Positions 56,063 to 64,000 of a DNA stretch of 64,000 nucleotides are shown one piece after another. The notes beneath the pieces are model-generated. The model had not been told where the DNA came from and searched no databases. It saw nothing but the letters and a program-made list of their open reading frames with translations. Every line of letters starts with the position of its first letter. Positions within the stretch are counted from its first letter, which is position 1. The stretch lies in contig JALKAY010000004.1 of assembly GCA_023015935.1 (NCBI GenBank), positions 248,001-312,000 on the forward strand, given 5' to 3'. A program made the position numbers and the translations under genes. The stretch is from Flavobacteriaceae bacterium F08102 (lineage in GTDB: Bacteria > Bacteroidota > Bacteroidia > Flavobacteriales > Flavobacteriaceae).

Positions 56063-57023
56063 TTCCCTTGCGCTGTGGGACGTACCGTTGTTATCTGTTA
56101 TGCAATCATACTTCTTGACTGTTGAAAATCTATATCCATCCCTAATATTCTCTGAGTTCAGCAGGAAAAAGCAGTTCACGCTATATACAGTGGTGCGAAG
56201 CCATCAGCCCTCTCACCACACCTACTGTATCGCGCTAACTAACTTTTCAACTTTACGAAAACTCAGTACTACAGCTACCTTAGAAGCCCTGTGTACACAG
56301 TGAATCTCCCTCGGTCGCTAAGGTGAAATTCAAGGTGCGTCTGACTATTTTCAAGGGATGTTTTGAAAAAAAAGACGGTTCGCATTTGAATTATTTCCCT
56401 TGTATTGGTAGTACGATCAAAGTGGAAAAGCGTCTAAAAGAAGGGTGAAAAAAATTAAAAAAAGAGGAGATTCCTTGTACCTCAGCACACCGTCGTCCTC
56501 ATTTTACTATAAACAACGCACCTCCTTAGTGCCAATAATACGCTCAAAAACAAATCACAACCCAACCACCTAACACTAAACACAGTACACCTCTACACCT
56601 ACACTAAACTGCCAATAGTTGCAGTCCGTCTTTACAAGGTAGGAATTAATTGGGGGGATGGATGGCGGGGAAGGGTGTGGATTGAATTTAATCAATATCA
56701 CCGTGTGTTTGGCAATAAAATTTTAGCATTGCAGACAACCAATTATTCAACAAAAAACCACCATTAAAATGATTAAATTTCCAACAGTGATTCAGCATTG
56801 TATTACACGTACAGAACGCACTAAATTAAAACAAATTCCGCGCGTAGAAAGTTAAATCATCCAAGTTAATTTAACTTTCTTAAAGCCTTTTTACTTGGTA
56901 ATATTTTATATTACCACGAAAAAGATTTATATTTTTAACCCCTTTAATACCCACCGATTTAAAAATAGAAAATTAATTAAATTACGTTTCATTTTCTGAA
57001 ACTAAATACCATACAATTAAAAA
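56063..57023. other. Long non-coding region between uptake locus 3 and the restriction operon
   Basis: About 960 bases hold no supported gene. The left part must contain the promoter of the locus-3 sigma gene. GGAAAAGCGTCTAA occurs at about 56423 and again at about 55491 between the sigma and fecR genes, so it may be a shared control site. The middle (56500-56690) is C- then G-rich without structure I recognise. Two perfect inverted repeats lie near the right end, upstream of hsdM. Confidence 0.4.
56846..56915. promoter_or_regulatory. Two perfect inverted repeats upstream of hsdM
   Basis: Repeat one is AGAAAGTTAAAT (56846-56857) with ATTTAACTTTCT (56869-56880). Repeat two is GGTAATAT (56897-56904) with ATATTACC (56908-56915), a compact 19-base palindrome. 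They lie 109-178 bases before the hsdM start and could be operator sites or a transcription barrier. TACGTTTC at 56983-56990 is a one-mismatch -7 element. Confidence 0.5.
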
Positions 57024-58571
57024 ATGACAAGCAACAACCAAAGAGCAGCATTACAAAGTCAAATTTGGAAAATAGCCAATGATGTACGCGGTTCCGTAGA
57101 CGGATGGGATTTCAAACATTTTGTATTAGGCACCCTCTTTTATCGTTTTATTAGTGAGAATTTTACCAATTATATTGAAGCTGGAGACGATAGTATCAAA
57201 TATGCCGAACTTCCAGATTCGGTTATCACTCCAGAAATTAGAGAAGACGCCATTAAAACCAAAGGCTATTTTATCTATCCAAGCCAGCTGTTTGTAAATG
57301 TGGCTAAAAATGCCAATACCAATCCTAATTTAAATACCGATTTAGCCGCCATTTTCTCAGCCATTGAAAGTTCTGCCAATGGTTATCCGTCAGAACAAGA
57401 TATTAAAGGTTTGTTTGCCGATTTTGATACCACCAGTAACCGATTGGGAAATACCGTAGAAAATAAAAACAGCCGTTTGGCTGCCGTTTTAAAAGGTGTA
57501 GAAGGCTTAAAATTTGGCAATTTTGAAGACAATCAAATCGATTTGTTTGGCGATGCCTATGAGTTTTTAATCTCTAATTATGCCGCCAATGCAGGTAAAT
57601 CTGGTGGCGAGTTTTTTACACCGCAAAGTGTCTCTAAATTAATTGCCCAATTGGCCATGCACAAGCAAGAAAAAGTAAATAAAATTTATGATCCGGCGGT
57701 GGGGTCGGGTTCATTGCTTTTACAAGCCAAAAAACATTTTGACAACCATATTATAGAAGAAGGCTTCTTTGGGCAAGAAATTAACCATACCACCTATAAC
57801 TTGGCGCGTATGAATATGTTTTTGCACAACGTCAATTACGATAAGTTTCATATTGAGTTGGGCGATACACTTATAGATCCTAAATTAAGTAACGAAAAAC
57901 CTTTTGATGCCATTGTTTCCAATCCGCCATATTCCGTAAAATGGATTGGCAATGACGACCCTACGTTGATTAACGACGACCGTTTTGCACCTGCTGGGGT
58001 GTTGGCTCCTAAATCAAAAGCCGATTTTGCTTTTGTCTTACATGCCTTAAGTTACTTATCTAGTAGAGGTAGAGCTGCTTTGGTGTGTTTTCCGGGTATT
58101 TTTTACCGTGGCGGTGCCGAACAAAAAATTAGAAAGTATTTGGTAGATAATAACTTTGTAGAAACCGTTATTTCCTTGGCTCCTAATTTGTTTTTTGGAA
58201 CATCTATTGCCGTTAATATATTGGTATTGTCTAAACACAAAACCGATACCAAAACCCAGTTTATTGATGTAAGTGGTGAAGACTTCTTTAAAAAAGAAAC
58301 TAATAACAATGTGCTTTTAGACTCCCATATAGCGCAGATTATGCAATACTTTGATACCAAGGAAGAAGTTGCTCATGTTGCTACAACTATAGACAATAGT
58401 AAAATTGCCGAAAACGATTATAACCTCTCGGTAAGTAGCTATGTAGAAGCCAAGGATACCCGAGAAAAGATAGACATTGTAAAACTAAATGCCGAGCTAG
58501 CTACCACCGTAAAAAAGATAGACCAGCTACGTGCCGATATTGATGCTATAATAGCAGAAATTAAAAACTAA
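57024..58571 (+). CDS. hsdM: Type I restriction-modification methyltransferase subunit
   Basis: This 515-residue N6-adenine methyltransferase subunit has an HsdM N-terminal helical domain ([20 protein letters not shown]). It is followed by the SAM-binding motif DPAVGSGS (223-230) and the catalytic NPPY (300-303). A C-terminal helical tail ([20 protein letters not shown]) probably contacts HsdS. It methylates the host copy of the target sequence and is needed for the restriction complex. It is the first gene of the operon; the next gene starts 3 bases after its stop codon. Confidence 0.95.
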   Translation: MTSNNQRAALQSQIWKIANDVRGSVDGWDFKHFVLGTLFYRFISENFTNYIEAGDDSIKYAELPDSVITPEIREDAIKTKGYFIYPSQLFVNVAKNANTNPNLNTDLAAIFSAIESSANGYPSEQDIKGLFADFDTTSNRLGNTVENKNSRLAAVLKGVEGLKFGNFEDNQIDLFGDAYEFLISNYAANAGKSGGEFFTPQSVSKLIAQLAMHKQEKVNKIYDPAVGSGSLLLQAKKHFDNHIIEEGFFGQEINHTTYNLARMNMFLHNVNYDKFHIELGDTLIDPKLSNEKPFDAIVSNPPYSVKWIGNDDPTLINDDRFAPAGVLAPKSKADFAFVLHALSYLSSRGRAALVCFPGIFYRGGAEQKIRKYLVDNNFVETVISLAPNLFFGTSIAVNILVLSKHKTDTKTQFIDVSGEDFFKKETNNNVLLDSHIAQIMQYFDTKEEVAHVATTIDNSKIAENDYNLSVSSYVEAKDTREKIDIVKLNAELATTVKKIDQLRADIDAIIAEIKN

Positions 58572-58574
58572 AAG

Positions 58575-59585
58575 ATGACTAAAGATACTAGCGAAATCAT
58601 CATCTATAAAAGTGAAGATGGATTACCAGAACTTTCGGTTCATTTAGAAAATGAAGATGTTTGGCTTACTCAAAAACAATTGGTTGAGCTATACCAAGCT
58701 GCAAAATCTACTGTGAGTGAACATATTAAAAATATTTACAATGATGAAGAACTAACACCCGAAGCAACTGTTCGGAAAATCCGAACAGTTCAAAAAGAGG
58801 GCAACCGAGAAGTAAGTCGCGAATTGGATTATTACAATTTAGATATGATTATTGCCTTGGGGTATCGCATCAATTCTAAAATAGCTACACGTTTTCGCCA
58901 ATGGGCAACTAGCCGCCTTAAAGAATACATTGTAAAAGGCTTTACCATGGATGATGAACGCCTAAAAAATGTAGGCGGAGGAAATTACTGGAAAGAGTTA
59001 TTAGACCGTATTCGAGATATTCGTTCTAGTGAAAAAGTGATGTACCGTCAGGTATTGGATTTATACGCTACCGCTACAGATTATGACCCTAAAAGTGAAG
59101 AAAGCATTACTTTTTTTAAAATCGTTCAAAATAAATTGCACTATGCAGCACACGGAAATACAGCAAGCGAAGTTGTTTTTTTAAGGGTAGATAGTGATAA
59201 ACCTTTCGCAGGGTTAACCAATTTTAAAGGAGACCAACCTACCCAAGCCGAAGCGATGATAGCCAAAAACTTTTTAGAAGAAAAAGAACTTAAAGTACTC
59301 AACAACCTTGTAGCTGCCTATTTTGATTTAGCAGAACTAAATGCCATAGAAGAACGCGAAATGCGTATGGCAGATTTTGTAACAGAACTAGACAATATTT
59401 TAGCCTCTACAGGACGTAAAGTGTTAGAAAGTGCAGGTAATGTTTCTCATGCTAAAGCCAAAAAAAAGGCCACACAAGAATACAAAAAGTACAAAGCCAA
59501 AACCCTAAGCACCGTAGAAAAAGACTATTTAAAAACCCTAGCTGAACTAGAAAAAACAGCCAAAAAACAAAGCCGTAAGAAATGA
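58575..59585 (+). CDS. RhuM-family protein inside the hsd operon
   Basis: The 336-residue protein has an N-terminal KilA-N/HTH-like region (VWLTQKQLVELYQAAKSTVS, EHIKNIYNDEELTPEATVRK) and a family block YYNLDMIIALGYRINSKIAT. It ends in a basic helical tail after a coiled-coil-like segment (about 270-336, AKKKATQEYKKYKAK). RhuM-type proteins are often seen between hsdM and hsdS, but their role is not settled; a DNA-binding regulator or an accessory defence part is plausible. The stop codon overlaps the hsdS ATG by 4 bases, pointing to translational coupling. Confidence 0.85.
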   Translation: MTKDTSEIIIYKSEDGLPELSVHLENEDVWLTQKQLVELYQAAKSTVSEHIKNIYNDEELTPEATVRKIRTVQKEGNREVSRELDYYNLDMIIALGYRINSKIATRFRQWATSRLKEYIVKGFTMDDERLKNVGGGNYWKELLDRIRDIRSSEKVMYRQVLDLYATATDYDPKSEESITFFKIVQNKLHYAAHGNTASEVVFLRVDSDKPFAGLTNFKGDQPTQAEAMIAKNFLEEKELKVLNNLVAAYFDLAELNAIEEREMRMADFVTELDNILASTGRKVLESAGNVSHAKAKKKATQEYKKYKAKTLSTVEKDYLKTLAELEKTAKKQSRKK

Positions 59586-60685
59586 ACTATTTAGAAAAAT
59601 TGTTACAAGGTGTTGAAGTGGAATGGAAAACGTTGGGGGACTTTGCAGCTTATGAACAACCAACAAAATATCGTGTAAAGTCTAAAGAATATCATGATGA
59701 TTATGAAATACCTGTTTTAACAGCAGGTAAAACTTTTATACTAGGTTATACAGATGAAACAAATGGTATTTATAAAGCATCAGAAAATCCTGTAATCATT
59801 TTTGATGATTTTACAACTGCTAATAAATGGGTGGACTTTGATTTTAAAGTGAAGTCGTCGGCAATGAAAATGATTACATCTAAAGATGAATCTAAAGTGT
59901 TGTTAAGATATATTTATCACTGGATAAATACATTACCTAGTGATTTAGTAGATGGTGATCATAAGCGACAATGGATCAGTAATTATGCAAATAAACAAAT
60001 CCCCATCCCACCACTATCGGTTCAAAAAGAAATCGTTCGTATTTTAGATACCTTTACAGAGCTTACCACAGAGCTTACCACAGAGCTTACTGCACGTAAA
60101 AAGCAATATAGCTTTTATAGAGACAAGTTGTTAACGCCTTTAATGGTTAATGGTAAATGGTTAATGAATAATAAAGAAGTGGAATGGAAAACTTTGGGGG
60201 AGGTGTTGAAAATAAAAAATGGTAAAGATTATAAAAAATTCAAAGAAGGTAATATTCCTGTTTATGGTTCTGGTGGTGTAATGAAATACATAGATACAGC
60301 AGTATATAATAAACCATCTGTTTTAATACCAAGGAAAGGTTCTCTAGGAAATTTATTTTATGTAGATTTTCCTTTCTGGACTGTTGATACAATTTTTTGG
60401 ACAGAAATATACACTAATATTATTAACCCCAAATTTGTTTACTACTATCTACAAACACAAAACCTTGCTAAATTAAATAAGGCTGGTGGTGTACCAAGTT
60501 TAACACAAACTATTTTGAATAAACTAAGTATTCCTGTTCCACCACTAGAAGAGCAAGAACGTATCGTTTCCATCTTAGATAAATTTGATACGCTAACTAC
60601 ATCCATCAGCGAAGGGTTACCAAAAGAAATAGCATTGCGTAAAAAACAATATGAGTATTACCGCAACAAGCTGCTTAGTTTTTAG
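59582..60685 (+). CDS. hsdS: Type I restriction-modification specificity subunit
   Basis: The 367-residue S subunit has two target-recognition halves. TRD1 (about residues 1-145) starts GVEVEWKTLGDFAAYEQPTK and ends in the IPIPPLSVQKEIVRILDTFT conserved helix. TRD2 (about 185-330) starts EVEWKTLGEVLKIKNGKDYK and ends IPVPPLEEQERIVSILDKFD. Each TRD reads half of a bipartite DNA target. A 12-base tandem repeat in the linker helix encodes TELT three times (about 159-170), a region that sets spacer length in known type I enzymes. Its stop codon lies inside the first heptamer of the following array. Confidence 0.94.
   Translation: MNYLEKLLQGVEVEWKTLGDFAAYEQPTKYRVKSKEYHDDYEIPVLTAGKTFILGYTDETNGIYKASENPVIIFDDFTTANKWVDFDFKVKSSAMKMITSKDESKVLLRYIYHWINTLPSDLVDGDHKRQWISNYANKQIPIPPLSVQKEIVRILDTFTELTTELTTELTARKKQYSFYRDKLLTPLMVNGKWLMNNKEVEWKTLGEVLKIKNGKDYKKFKEGNIPVYGSGGVMKYIDTAVYNKPSVLIPRKGSLGNLFYVDFPFWTVDTIFWTEIYTNIINPKFVYYYLQTQNLAKLNKAGGVPSLTQTILNKLSIPVPPLEEQERIVSILDKFDTLTTSISEGLPKEIALRKKQYEYYRNKLLSF
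60056..60091 (+). repeat. Triplicated 12-base repeat in the hsdS linker
   Basis: ACAGAGCTTACC occurs at 60056-60067 and 60068-60079, and ACAGAGCTTACT at 60080-60091. The unit keeps the reading frame (four codons, Thr-Glu-Leu-Thr), so copy-number change would lengthen or shorten the central helix without breaking the protein. Confidence 0.95.
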
Positions 60686-60709
60686 GGGTTAGGGGTTAGT
60701 TTTTAGTGA
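60682..60709 (+). repeat. Heptamer array, left flank of the four-helix-bundle gene
   Basis: Four 7-base units, TTAGGGG, TTAGGGG, TTAGTTT, TTAGTGA, begin inside the hsdS stop codon region and end 14 bases before the ATG at 60724. They are G-rich on the plus strand, opposite in sense to the right-hand array. Confidence 0.8.
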
Positions 60710-60723
60710 AAAGAAAGAAAAAA

Positions 60724-61086
60724 ATGATAAAAGATTTTAAAGATTTAATTGTTTGGCAAAGGGCAATGGAGCTTGTCACCGAAGTATATAGGCTGGTAAA
60801 AAAACTCCCTAAAGAAGAACGTTTTGCGTTAAGTGACCAAATTAGACGGTCGGCTATTTCTATTCCAAGTAATATAGCTGAAGGACAAGGAAGAAATTCA
60901 ACAAAAGAATTTATACAGTTTCTATCCATTGCAAAAGGTTCAAAAGCAGAATTAGAAACTCAACTTTTACTTTGTGTAAAAGTCACGTATCTAACTAATT
61001 TAGAGATAGAAAAGGCCACAAACCTAATTCAGGAAGTAGGAAAAATGCTTAACGCGCTCCAAAAATCACTAACCACTAACCACTAA
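60724..61086 (+). CDS. Four-helix-bundle protein (S23/IVP family)
   Basis: This 120-residue protein starts at the ATG at 60724 ([20 protein letters not shown]); a GTG at 60706 would add six residues. The family hallmarks are [32 protein letters not shown] and the final helix. The family includes the protein encoded by 23S rRNA intervening sequences and the Avd protein of diversity-generating retroelements; most stand-alone members have no known role. It interrupts the usual hsdS-hsdR order. Its last codons and stop lie inside the right-hand heptamer array. Confidence 0.92.
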   Translation: MIKDFKDLIVWQRAMELVTEVYRLVKKLPKEERFALSDQIRRSAISIPSNIAEGQGRNSTKEFIQFLSIAKGSKAELETQLLLCVKVTYLTNLEIEKATNLIQEVGKMLNALQKSLTTNH

Positions 61087-61112
61087 AACCTAATCACTCA
61101 AACCTAACCACT
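61067..61112 (+). repeat. Heptamer array, right flank of the four-helix-bundle gene
   Basis: Successive 7-base units read CACTAAC, CACTAAC, CACTAAA, ACCTAAT, CACTCAA, ACCTAAC, then CACT immediately before the hsdR ATG at 61113. Reverse-complemented, the main unit is TTAGTGG-like, so it is an inverted relative of the left array (TTAGGGG). Confidence 0.85.
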
Positions 61113-64000
61113 ATGAATTACAAAACCATAGCAGAATCTAATAACTTTATTGTTTTAGAAAACTATAAAAAATTTTCGGAAGTTAATGAGGTACCTGCCG
61201 GTTTCCAAACCGAAGCAGGTTTAGAAAGAGAATTCATCCAAGATTTACAAAATCAAGGGTATGAGTATCTGCCGCAGCTTACCAACCAACAAGCCATGTT
61301 GGCCAATGTAAGAATACAACTTCAAGCACTTAATGACATGCAATTTACCGATGCGGAATGGGAACGGTTTGTAATAACATATTTAGATAAACCGGGTGAT
61401 AACCTTTTAGATAAAACAAGAAAAATACACGATGACTATATCTACGATTTTGTGTTTGACGATGGTCACATCCAAAACATCTATTTGGTAGATAAAATTA
61501 ACATTACACGGAATAAAGTACAGGTCATTTCGCAATTTGAACAAAAAGGAATCCATGCCAACCGTTATGATGTTACTATTCTAGTCAACGGACTACCTAT
61601 GGTGCAGGTAGAACTAAAAAAACGTGGGGTAGCCATTCGCGAAGCTTTTAATCAAGTACACCGGTATACCAAAGAGAGTTTTAATACCGAAAATTCTCTT
61701 TTTAAATACTTACAGCTTTTTGTCATTTCTAACGGTACAGACAGCCGCTATTTTGCCAATACCGTAAAACGAGATAAAAACAGTTTCGACTTTACCATGA
61801 ATTGGGCAAAAGTAGACAATACCGCTATTAACGACCTTAAAGATTTTACGGCTACCTTTTTTCAGAAAAATACCCTGCTTAATGTATTACTAACCTATTC
61901 CGTTTTTGATGTAAGTAATACGCTTCTCGTAATGCGTCCGTATCAAATTGCGGCAACCGAGCGTATTTTATGGAAAATTAAAAGTTCGTATCAGGCAAAA
62001 AGCTGGTCTTCTACCGAAAGTGGCGGTTATATTTGGCACACCACAGGCTCTGGTAAAACATTAACAAGTTTTAAAGCGGCACGTTTAGCCACACAATTAG
62101 ATTTTATAGACAAAGTATTTTTTGTGGTAGATAGAAAAGATTTAGACTATCAAACCATGAAAGAATACCAACGCTTTTCTCCAGATAGTGTCAATGGTTC
62201 TAATAGTACTGCTGGCTTAAAACGTAATATTGATAAAGACGACAATAAAATTATTGTTACCACCATTCAGAAACTGAACAATCTAATTAAAAGCGAAAAA
62301 GACTTAGCAATTTATAAAAAACAAGTCGTATTTATTTTTGATGAAGCTCACCGTTCGCAATTTGGCGAAGCACAAAAGAATCTAAAAAAGAAATTTAAAA
62401 AATACTATCAGTTTGGTTTTACAGGCACTCCAATTTTTCCAGAAAATGCCTTAGGTGCAGAAACTACAGCAAGCGTTTTTGGAAGAGAGTTACATTCTTA
62501 TGTGATTACTGATGCTATTAGAGACGATAAAGTACTAAAGTTTAAAGTCGATTATAATGATGTTCGTCCAAAATTTAAAGTCTTAGAAACTGAAATTGAC
62601 GAAAAAAAACTCAGTGCCGCAGAAAATAAAAAAGCCCTGCTGCATCCCGAACGGATTAACGAAATATCAGAATATATTTTAAAAAATTACCGACAAAAAA
62701 CCCATCGAACACAAGGAACCAACAGCGGGTTTAATGCCATGTTTGCGGTAAGCAGTGTAGATGCGGCAAAGTGTTATTACCAAGAGCTAAATGGTTTACA
62801 AAAAAACGCTGAAAAACCCTTAAAAATAGCTACAATATTTTCGTTTGCAGCCAACGAAGAACAACATGCCATTGGAGAAATTGCAGACGAAACTTTTGAG
62901 CCAACCGCAATGGATGTGAGTGCCAAAGAGTTTTTAACCGCTGCTATTAATGACTATAATGCCATGTTTAAAATGAATTATAGTATTGATAGCAAAGGAT
63001 TTCAAGATTATTACCGCGACCTTGCCAAACGAGTTAAAAATAGGGAAGTAGATTTGCTTATTGTGGTGGGTATGTTCTTAACTGGTTTTGATGCGCCATG
63101 TCTTAACACCTTGTTTGTAGATAAAAATTTGCGTTATCACGGTTTAATACAAGCGTTTTCACGTACCAATCGTATTTATGATGCCACAAAAACCTTTGGT
63201 AATATTGTTACCTTTAGAGATTTAGAACAAGCTACTATTGATGCCATTACGCTTTTTGGAGACAGCAACACCAGAAACGTAGTATTAGAGAAAAGTTATA
63301 AAGAATACTTAGAAGGGTTTACCGATATTGCTACAGGAAAAGCCCGTAGGGGATATGTGGAAGTGATAAAAGAACTCAAAGAAAAATTCCCCAATCCAGA
63401 TGAAATTGTAACCGAAAAGGATAAAAAAGAGTTTTCAAAACTGTTTGGTGAATACTTACGCGTAGAGAATATTCTTCAAAATTATGACGAGTTTACCAAG
63501 CTAAAAGCCTTTCAATCGGTTGATATAAATGATGCTGAAGCTATAGAAGCCTTTAAAGAAGAACACTTTGTAAGCGATGAAGATATGGCGATAATGAAAG
63601 CAATAGAATTGCCAACAGAACGTGCCGTTCAAGATTATCGCTCTACCTATAACGACATTCGCGATTGGTTGCGTCGGGAAAAACAAGGCAAAGAAGTCGA
63701 AGAATCTGATATTGATTGGGATGATGTGGTGTTTGAAGTAGACTTGTTAAAATCGCAAGAAATAAACTTAGACTATATTCTGGAATTAATCTTTGATAAG
63801 CATAAAAAAACGGCAAACAAAGAAGATTTAGTAGACGAAATAAGACGCGTAATACGAGCCAGTGTTGGTAATAGAGCAAAAGAAAGTTTAGTCATAGATT
63901 TTATTAATGCTACCGATTTAGATGAAATAAACGACAAAGCCACCATTATTGATGCCTTTTTTAAATACGCACAAATCAAACAACAAAAAGAGGCAATGCA
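61113..64000 (+). CDS. hsdR: Type I restriction endonuclease subunit (partial, runs off the end)
   Basis: The ATG at 61113 opens a frame of 962 codons to the window edge with no stop ([20 protein letters not shown]). The nuclease PD-(D/E)xK-type site is Asp153 with Glu167-Leu-Lys169 ([10 protein letters not shown]). The motor domains have Walker A HTTGSGKT (309-316), the DEAHRSQFG box (410-413) and [20 protein letters not shown] in the second RecA lobe. HsdR translocates DNA and cuts unmethylated DNA at a distance. Only a short C-terminal piece should be missing, given the usual length near 1000 residues. Its ATG follows directly on the heptamer array, so its translation may be influenced by array length. 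Confidence 0.95.
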   Translation, partial: MNYKTIAESNNFIVLENYKKFSEVNEVPAGFQTEAGLEREFIQDLQNQGYEYLPQLTNQQAMLANVRIQLQALNDMQFTDAEWERFVITYLDKPGDNLLDKTRKIHDDYIYDFVFDDGHIQNIYLVDKINITRNKVQVISQFEQKGIHANRYDVTILVNGLPMVQVELKKRGVAIREAFNQVHRYTKESFNTENSLFKYLQLFVISNGTDSRYFANTVKRDKNSFDFTMNWAKVDNTAINDLKDFTATFFQKNTLLNVLLTYSVFDVSNTLLVMRPYQIAATERILWKIKSSYQAKSWSSTESGGYIWHTTGSGKTLTSFKAARLATQLDFIDKVFFVVDRKDLDYQTMKEYQRFSPDSVNGSNSTAGLKRNIDKDDNKIIVTTIQKLNNLIKSEKDLAIYKKQVVFIFDEAHRSQFGEAQKNLKKKFKKYYQFGFTGTPIFPENALGAETTASVFGRELHSYVITDAIRDDKVLKFKVDYNDVRPKFKVLETEIDEKKLSAAENKKALLHPERINEISEYILKNYRQKTHRTQGTNSGFNAMFAVSSVDAAKCYYQELNGLQKNAEKPLKIATIFSFAANEEQHAIGEIADETFEPTAMDVSAKEFLTAAINDYNAMFKMNYSIDSKGFQDYYRDLAKRVKNREVDLLIVVGMFLTGFDAPCLNTLFVDKNLRYHGLIQAFSRTNRIYDATKTFGNIVTFRDLEQATIDAITLFGDSNTRNVVLEKSYKEYLEGFTDIATGKARRGYVEVIKELKEKFPNPDEIVTEKDKKEFSKLFGEYLRVENILQNYDEFTKLKAFQSVDINDAEAIEAFKEEHFVSDEDMAIMKAIELPTERAVQDYRSTYNDIRDWLRREKQGKEVEESDIDWDDVVFEVDLLKSQEINLDYILELIFDKHKKTANKEDLVDEIRRVIRASVGNRAKESLVIDFINATDLDEINDKATIIDAFFKYAQIKQQKEAM

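Noticed and set aside
60724-61086. Avd-type gene of a diversity-generating retroelement
   Set aside because: No reverse transcriptase, template repeat or variable repeat is visible in the window. The gene fits the broader S23/IVP family.

Overview
The window comes from a low-GC member of the Bacteroidota, most likely Flavobacteriaceae. Supporting signs are three SusC/SusD outer-membrane uptake pairs, FecR-type anti-sigma factors with ECF sigma factors, the TAnnTTTG type of -7 promoter element, an LptD of Bacteroidota type, small Bacteroidota-restricted families (DUF6520-like, DUF7793-like) and weak Shine-Dalgarno sites. No rRNA is present. There is one tRNA, tRNA-Ser(UGA).

Layout. 0-7 kb is core cell-envelope and housekeeping DNA: the start of a membrane (Fe-S)-binding protein, an MCE/MlaD lipid-transport protein and an N-acetylmuramoyl-L-alanine amidase (minus strand), a divergent lptD, a TauE/SafE permease and the tRNA. 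7.2-15.3 kb is uptake locus 1 (TlpA-SusD-SusC-FecR, with a divergent sigma factor). 15.3-20.1 kb mixes small intact genes (Crp/Fnr, VOC, NTF2-like, RibD/DHFR-like, DUF2188-like) with at least four decayed genes. 20.6-26.2 kb is a plus-strand surface-glycan operon (GT9, GT4, MsbA-like ABC exporter, GT4). 26.2-28.3 kb is a non-coding patch with a 7-bp tandem array, perfect stem-loops and an IS3-type element whose transposase is frameshifted. An outer-membrane beta-barrel gene follows. 29.8-37.9 kb is uptake locus 2 (divergent sigma, FecR, SusC, SusD, TlpA). 38-47 kb holds an MscS channel, a probable ChaN/EreA-fold secreted protein, an unusual alpha-oxoamine synthase-GNAT fusion, a DUF7793-like and a PAS-AraC regulator, and a MauE / membrane-anchored protein / four-cysteine exported peptide cluster. 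47.1-56.1 kb is uptake locus 3 on the minus strand (sigma, FecR, SusC, SusD, zinc metalloprotease). 57.0-64 kb is a type I restriction-modification operon (hsdM, rhuM-like, hsdS, a four-helix-bundle gene, and hsdR running off the end).

How the parts fit. Each uptake locus has a SusC with an N-terminal STN signalling domain, a FecR anti-sigma factor and an ECF sigma factor, so each is probably a self-regulated trans-envelope signalling and uptake system. None carries a glycoside hydrolase. The cargo is a thioredoxin-like lipoprotein (loci 1 and 2) or a metalloprotease (locus 3), so peptide, protein or metal-complex substrates are more likely than glycans. All three have a hairpin between fecR and susC.

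The most unusual items are: the four-helix-bundle gene flanked by inverted 7-bp repeat arrays and wedged between hsdS and hsdR; the 12-bp triplicated linker inside hsdS, which could tune target specificity; the MauE/Cys-rich peptide cluster convergent with the metalloprotease locus; and the AOS-GNAT fusion. All functional statements are read from sequence by eye; no database search was run.
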